This document shows positions 34,071 to 37,715 of a stretch of DNA of 37,715 nucleotides, in pieces. The stretch comes from Lysobacterales bacterium (GTDB taxonomy: Bacteria > Pseudomonadota > Gammaproteobacteria > Xanthomonadales > SZUA-36): positions 1-37,715 of the forward strand of contig JABDJL010000147.1 of NCBI GenBank assembly GCA_013002505.1, given 5' to 3'. The position numbers and the translations under genes are program-made. Positions within the stretch are counted from its first letter, which is position 1. Each line of letters opens with the position of its first letter. Below the pieces are notes generated by a model. That model had not been told where the DNA came from. It ran no database searches and saw only the letters and a program-made list of their open reading frames with translations.

Positions 34071-35578
34071 CCGGACCAGAACAACCCGGCACCGGGAGCG
34101 TCGCTGAGCGAATCACGGCATTGCGTGACCACCTCGAGGAGCACCCTGGTATACAGGAGATTCCGGTATTGGGTGAACTGGCGACCTTGCTGTTTGGTAC
34201 ACGGCAATTTGAAGAAGCTGCAAAGTTCTTCAGCCAGGCGGCAAGCCTTTCCCCCCGCTCGCCTGAATTGCTGAATAACCTGGCTGCCTGTTACCTGGAG
34301 ATGGGCAAATACCATGAGGTGATAGAGACCGCCGGCAAGGCACTGAAAATTGATCCCGCGCTCGGTGCTGCATTGGCTAACCGCGCCGATGCACATCGCA
34401 AACTCGGCCAGCTGCGGCGCGCCGCCGATGATTATCAGCAGGCCGTCAATCTGGAGCCCCGAAGCCCGCTGCTGTTGAACAAGGCCGGCGCGAACCTGCA
34501 GCTGCTTGGGCGCTTCCAGGAGGCCCGGCAGCATTTTGAAGCCGCGCTGGCTGCATCACCGCGGTTCAGCCGCGCAAGGCTGAATCTTGGACTCCTGGGG
34601 CTGCAAACCGATAATGACGAAGCCGCGCGCCGCAACATCCAGGAAGCTGTCGTTGATCGCCGGCTGGACCCGCATTCGCGCGAAATCGGTAACACGGCAC
34701 TGGCGATATTAAAAAACCATGACCGCCTGGCGCCGCACCTGGAAACGGCCCTGAACGCCAGGGACCTGGCTCCGCTCGGCGAAGCCTTAACCCAAACCAC
34801 CGAGACCTTGCTGTTTCCGGATCGCGATGCCATCAGCCTGCTGGAGGAAATCGCGGCGTCATGCAAAAACCTGGAGTGGAACGAGAAACAGCTCCGCTAT
34901 GCCGGCGATACACAACACCTGCCCTTCCTGGAGGCAGCAGCCCACTGCCAGCTTGACCCCCACGCAGAGACACTGAAGATCGTGTTGAACTCACTTGGTG
35001 AAGGACGCCAGCTTCCTGCCCACGCGGTCCAGCACAACCTTCCGGCAATGCTGGATGCTTGCCGGGAACGTGCCGAACTCGACATGGAAGCCAGCTTTCC
35101 CGATCAGGGTGAAGCGTGGCTTTCGTACTGGCATGCGCGCCTGATGGGCCATGACCAAAGCGCATTTCCCGGTTTGTACAAGCCCGTACCCGGTGCGCAG
35201 GGAAACGGCGGCGCTGACCGCGCAACAGCACCTGGAAACGTGGCTGGCACCATGCGCCAGATCCTGCAGCGCCTGGCCCGCAACGTGCCCGCCGGTGTGC
35301 CACGGGCAGTATTCCTGTTGACCGCCATCATGCGGGTACAGCCATTCAGGGATGGCAATGAACGCCTGGCCCGGTTCATTGGCAGCTGGCAACTCCAGGG
35401 CAACGGACTGCACCCGATCATCGTGACCTCGCAGGCGCAGCAGATATTGACCCAGGGCCTGTCCCGCGTTCGTAATGAGAAGTCCGCTCAACCCGTGCTC
35501 GACAGCCTGGTCAGCGCGTACCGAAACGCGCAGCAGCTGTTGAATGAATTCAACCGTATATCCACTTCCGCCCTATGA
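34067..35578 (+). CDS. TPR protein with degenerate Fic-like C-terminal domain
   Basis: This 503-residue protein has four to five TPR repeats over about residues 33-185 (PRSPELLNNLAACYLEMGKYHEVIE is a typical unit) and a C-terminal Fic-like domain, about 345-460. In the latter, SYWHARLMG and FPGLYKPV resemble the usual Fic helix and loop, and the core reads QPFRDGNERLAR (425-436). Active Fic AMP-transferases have HPFxDGNxRxxR with a catalytic His; here position 425 is Gln (codon CAG) and the second Gly is Glu432. So an AMPylation activity is not expected, and the protein could be a binding or inactive relative. No membrane or signal sequence is seen. It is coupled to trmB. Confidence 0.8.
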   Translation: MTGPEQPGTGSVAERITALRDHLEEHPGIQEIPVLGELATLLFGTRQFEEAAKFFSQAASLSPRSPELLNNLAACYLEMGKYHEVIETAGKALKIDPALGAALANRADAHRKLGQLRRAADDYQQAVNLEPRSPLLLNKAGANLQLLGRFQEARQHFEAALAASPRFSRARLNLGLLGLQTDNDEAARRNIQEAVVDRRLDPHSREIGNTALAILKNHDRLAPHLETALNARDLAPLGEALTQTTETLLFPDRDAISLLEEIAASCKNLEWNEKQLRYAGDTQHLPFLEAAAHCQLDPHAETLKIVLNSLGEGRQLPAHAVQHNLPAMLDACRERAELDMEASFPDQGEAWLSYWHARLMGHDQSAFPGLYKPVPGAQGNGGADRATAPGNVAGTMRQILQRLARNVPAGVPRAVFLLTAIMRVQPFRDGNERLARFIGSWQLQGNGLHPIIVTSQAQQILTQGLSRVRNEKSAQPVLDSLVSAYRNAQQLLNEFNRISTSAL

Positions 35579-35637
35579 CGGATTCAGATCACGGGTTAGG
35601 ATAAGCCCTCAATAACAAGCGGTTTTTTAACCCGAGA

Positions 35638-37476
35638 ATGGAATCCAGCCTAACGCTCTCTGGCGACATGATGCTGGTTTTGACCGTGCTGGTCATAACC
35701 GTGGGATTGTTCGTGTTCGAAGTAGTCAGGGTGGACATCGTCGCGATCTGCGTCATGGTGACGCTCGGGTTGCTGGGCCTGGTTCCTGCTGCCGAACTCT
35801 TCAACGGCTTTGCTTCAAATGCCGTGATCTCAATAATCGCAGTGATGATCCTGGGCGCCGGTCTCGACCGGACCGGGGTCATGTCCGTGGTCGCCAAGTT
35901 CATCATCAAGAAAGGTGGGAAAACTGTGCGGCGCATTATTCCGATGATTTCAGGCATCGTCGGCATCATTTCGGGCATCATGCAGAATGTCGGCGCCACC
36001 GCGCTTTTTCTGCCCGTGGTGTCGCGCATCTCGGTACGCACCGAAATACCCCTGTCACGGCTACTGATGCCGATGGGCTTTTGCGCCATCATGGGCGGTA
36101 CGCTGACCATGGTCGGATCATCGCCGTTGATACTGCTCAACGACCTGATCCAGGCCTCCAATGCCTCGCTGCCTCCCGGGGCTGAGACCCTTCAGACTTT
36201 CGACCTCTTCGATGTCACCCTGATTGGCCTGGCCTTGCTGGCCTCGGGCATTCTTTACTTCCTGTTGCTCGGGAAGTGGCTCCTGCCCTCGCACCGGGAC
36301 CAGTCAAGCGGGGCCCCGGCCCGCACCAAGACCTACTTTGCCGACACTTACGGGATCAAGGGTGATGTATTCGAGTTGGTCGTGACAGTGGACAGCCCGA
36401 TGGTTGGCATGACGGTGGGTGATGCCGAGCAACTTGCGGGCGCACCGCGGTTGCTGGGCATCCGCAATACCGAGGAGCCGCGCATGGCGCCGCCCTCGGA
36501 TGAAATGATCTGGGTGGGCACGATTCTCGGGGTCATGGGCACGCGCCGGAAGGTCGGGCAGTTTGCACTCGACAATCAGTGCCGGGTCCAACCCCATTTG
36601 CGCACCTTCGGTGGCCTGTTCAACCCCAGCCGTGCGGGTATTTCCGAGGTGGTCATTCCGCCAGGGTCAAAATTGATTGGCCATTCGGTCGGTGAAGCGC
36701 ACTTGCGTAAGCGCTATGGCATCAGCGTGCTGGCCATCAACAGGCGGGGTGAAATCATCACCGAAGGCCTGCGCGACATGGTCATGGAAACCGGCGACTG
36801 CCTGGTCAGTCACAGTACCTGGCGCGACCTTTCGGCGGTTCAGCGGGAAAAAGACTTTATTGTCGCCACCGATATTCCCAAGGAAGAGCAGCGGCCCCAG
36901 AAAGTACGCCCTGCCCTGCTGTTCTTCGCTATTTCCATCGGCATGATCGTGTTTACCGACTTTCGCCTGTCCATTGCACTGCTGGTGGGCGCACTGGGCA
37001 TGGTGTTGACGGGTGTACTGAGCATGGACGAAGCCTACGGTTCGGTAAGCTGGAAAACCGTGTTCCTGCTCGCCAGCCTGATTCCTCTGGGCCAGGCCAT
37101 GGAACGCAGCGGCACCGCCGCCTGGATCGCCCAGGAAACACTGGGTTTCCTGGGCAATATGCCCGACCTTGCCATCCAGGTCATGCTGGCCATGCTGGCC
37201 ACGGTCTTTTCACTGGTCATGTCGAATGTCGGCGCAACAACGATCCTCGTACCGATCGCCATCAGCATCGCCCTGGCCACCGGCGCGAACCCGGTGATGT
37301 ATGCCCTGATCATCGCCCTGTCCACTTCCAATGCCTTTATCCTGCCGACCCACCAGGTCAACGCATTGATCATGGGCCCGGGCGGTTACTCCGTTTCTGA
37401 CTTCGTGCGCGCCGGCACCGGCATGTCGGTGATCTTCCTGGTGGTGATGCTGACGATGGTTAATCTCGTGTTCTGA
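35638..37476 (+). CDS. SLC13/ArsB-type transporter with two RCK_C domains
   Basis: This 612-residue protein joins two transport halves around a soluble middle. Membrane segments fill residues 1-220 and 430-612. Each half holds the family's re-entrant motif: MQNVGATALFLPVVSRI near residue 118 and SNVGATTILVPIAIS near 530. The central region (about 235-420) has two RCK_C (TrkA-C) regulatory domains: FELVVTVDSPMVGMTVG and later SEVVIPPGSKLIGHSVGEAHLRKRYG. Relatives carry sodium with sulfate or dicarboxylates, and the RCK_C domains may sense ligands. The substrate is unknown. The ATG at 35638 gives the first helix; a second start at the nearby ATG pair near 35668 is possible. Confidence 0.87.
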   Translation: MESSLTLSGDMMLVLTVLVITVGLFVFEVVRVDIVAICVMVTLGLLGLVPAAELFNGFASNAVISIIAVMILGAGLDRTGVMSVVAKFIIKKGGKTVRRIIPMISGIVGIISGIMQNVGATALFLPVVSRISVRTEIPLSRLLMPMGFCAIMGGTLTMVGSSPLILLNDLIQASNASLPPGAETLQTFDLFDVTLIGLALLASGILYFLLLGKWLLPSHRDQSSGAPARTKTYFADTYGIKGDVFELVVTVDSPMVGMTVGDAEQLAGAPRLLGIRNTEEPRMAPPSDEMIWVGTILGVMGTRRKVGQFALDNQCRVQPHLRTFGGLFNPSRAGISEVVIPPGSKLIGHSVGEAHLRKRYGISVLAINRRGEIITEGLRDMVMETGDCLVSHSTWRDLSAVQREKDFIVATDIPKEEQRPQKVRPALLFFAISIGMIVFTDFRLSIALLVGALGMVLTGVLSMDEAYGSVSWKTVFLLASLIPLGQAMERSGTAAWIAQETLGFLGNMPDLAIQVMLAMLATVFSLVMSNVGATTILVPIAISIALATGANPVMYALIIALSTSNAFILPTHQVNALIMGPGGYSVSDFVRAGTGMSVIFLVVMLTMVNLVF

Positions 37477-37607
37477 TATGAGAAAGATGGGCCCTCCCTG
37501 GCCCACTTTCATGTCGCTGCGCAGGCGCGCGAGCCTGCTTCGCTCCTGCACTTCGCTGTCGCTCGTGTTGGTACATCCCTGTACCAGGTCTAATATGAGA
37601 AAGATGG
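37476..37607 (+). repeat. Two direct repeats ATATGAGAAAGATGG after the transporter gene
   Basis: ATATGAGAAAGATGG occurs at 37476-37490 and 37593-37607, each followed by similar CCCTGG-rich sequence. The first copy runs on into GGGCC-CTCCCT-GGCCC, a small hairpin that might aid termination of the transporter transcript. The 102 bases between hold no convincing gene. Confidence 0.5.
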
Positions 37608-37715
37608 CGCATCCCTGGGCCAATTCAGGGGACGCTGCCTGTTTGCCGTGGTGGCTGACCGGGAACCGGCAGGCTTGAGCGACAGGGATGTCGCGACAGA
37701 GCCTACAGGGATGTA
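37571..37715. repeat. Three ACAGGGATGT hairpin units at the window end
   Basis: ACAGGGATGT appears at 37682-37691 and 37705-37714, and as its reverse complement ACATCCCTGT at 37573-37582. Each is flanked by complementary bases (GTACATCCCTGTAC, GACAGGGATGTC, TACAGGGATGTA), making small stems with a GGGA or TCCC loop. The array is cut by the window end. It looks like a short dispersed intergenic repeat. Confidence 0.5.

Noticed and set aside
35594-35632. GGGTTA and TAACCC flanking a T run before the transporter gene
   Set aside because: The arms are short and far apart with the T run inside the loop, which is the wrong layout for an intrinsic terminator.
37478-37678. Short open frame of 66 codons across the terminal repeats
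   Set aside because: It includes both copies of the ATATGAGAAAGATGG repeat, has no ribosome site and no protein-like pattern.
37476-37715. Possible CRISPR array in the terminal repeats
   Set aside because: Only two copies of the longer repeat, unequal flanks and no regular spacers; no cas gene is in the window.

Overview
The window (37,715 bases, GC-rich, densely packed with genes, many four-base ATGA overlaps) looks like a chromosomal segment of a free-living gammaproteobacterium. The signs are a psp envelope-stress pair under a sigma-54-type promoter, NhaB, Grx4-type glutaredoxin, a 67-kDa type SppA, and an S-adenosylhomocysteine riboswitch in front of ahcY. The combination fits marine or Xanthomonadales/Chromatiales-like lineages, but the exact family cannot be fixed from the sequence alone. 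No rRNA, tRNA, CRISPR array, transposase, integrase or phage gene is visible. No gene-free stretch exceeds 300 bases; the longest are 14053-14314 (psp promoter), 21860-22091 (divergent spacer, no convincing site) and 37477-37715 (repeats).

Layout. 1-3893: the 3' part of a Dpp/Opp-type peptide ABC transporter operon (truncated permease, second permease, two ATPases) with a LEA2-type lipoprotein coupled to its end. 3979-7082: a DUF1232 protein, an unrecognised 386-aa protein coupled to a small SET-domain protein, then a three-domain glutaredoxin/A-type-carrier-like/rhodanese fusion behind its own promoter. 7118-9103: exonuclease III, diacylglycerol kinase and two small lipoproteins, one with a Kazal fold. 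9100-11444: a coupled kinase and PLP-enzyme pair resembling the hydroxylysine-kinase/phospho-lyase pair of animals. 11425-15388: an SDR and SppA on the minus strand, divergent from pspA-pspC. 15417-19090: a MATE exporter divergent from an extended SDR and a DUF3667 membrane protein. 19103-21859: DegQ/DegS-type protease followed by an M17 aminopeptidase. 22092-27991: HNH nuclease, 5'-3' flap exonuclease, a secreted beta-propeller-like protein, NUDIX hydrolase, MAPEG protein, exported Ntn asparaginase, a small membrane protein and a Spy/CpxP-like periplasmic protein.

27998-31732 is a methyl-cycle block read right to left: metK, SAH riboswitch, ahcY, metF. SAM made by MetK becomes SAH after methyl transfer; AhcY clears SAH, and MetF supplies methyl-THF to remake methionine. 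The metK promoter is overlaid by a strong inverted repeat, so the block appears to have both a DNA operator and an RNA sensor. 31826-37476 carries NhaB, TrmB coupled to a TPR protein with a degenerate Fic domain, and an SLC13-type transporter with two RCK_C domains. The last 240 bases hold short direct repeats and ACAGGGATGT hairpins.

The observations I consider most worth a second look are the TPR/pseudo-Fic protein (catalytic His replaced by Gln), the metK operator plus SAH riboswitch, the cysteine-free carrier domain between glutaredoxin and rhodanese, the kinase/phospho-lyase pair, and the unknown protein coupled to a SET domain. None of them amounts to a clearly new multi-gene system on sequence evidence alone.
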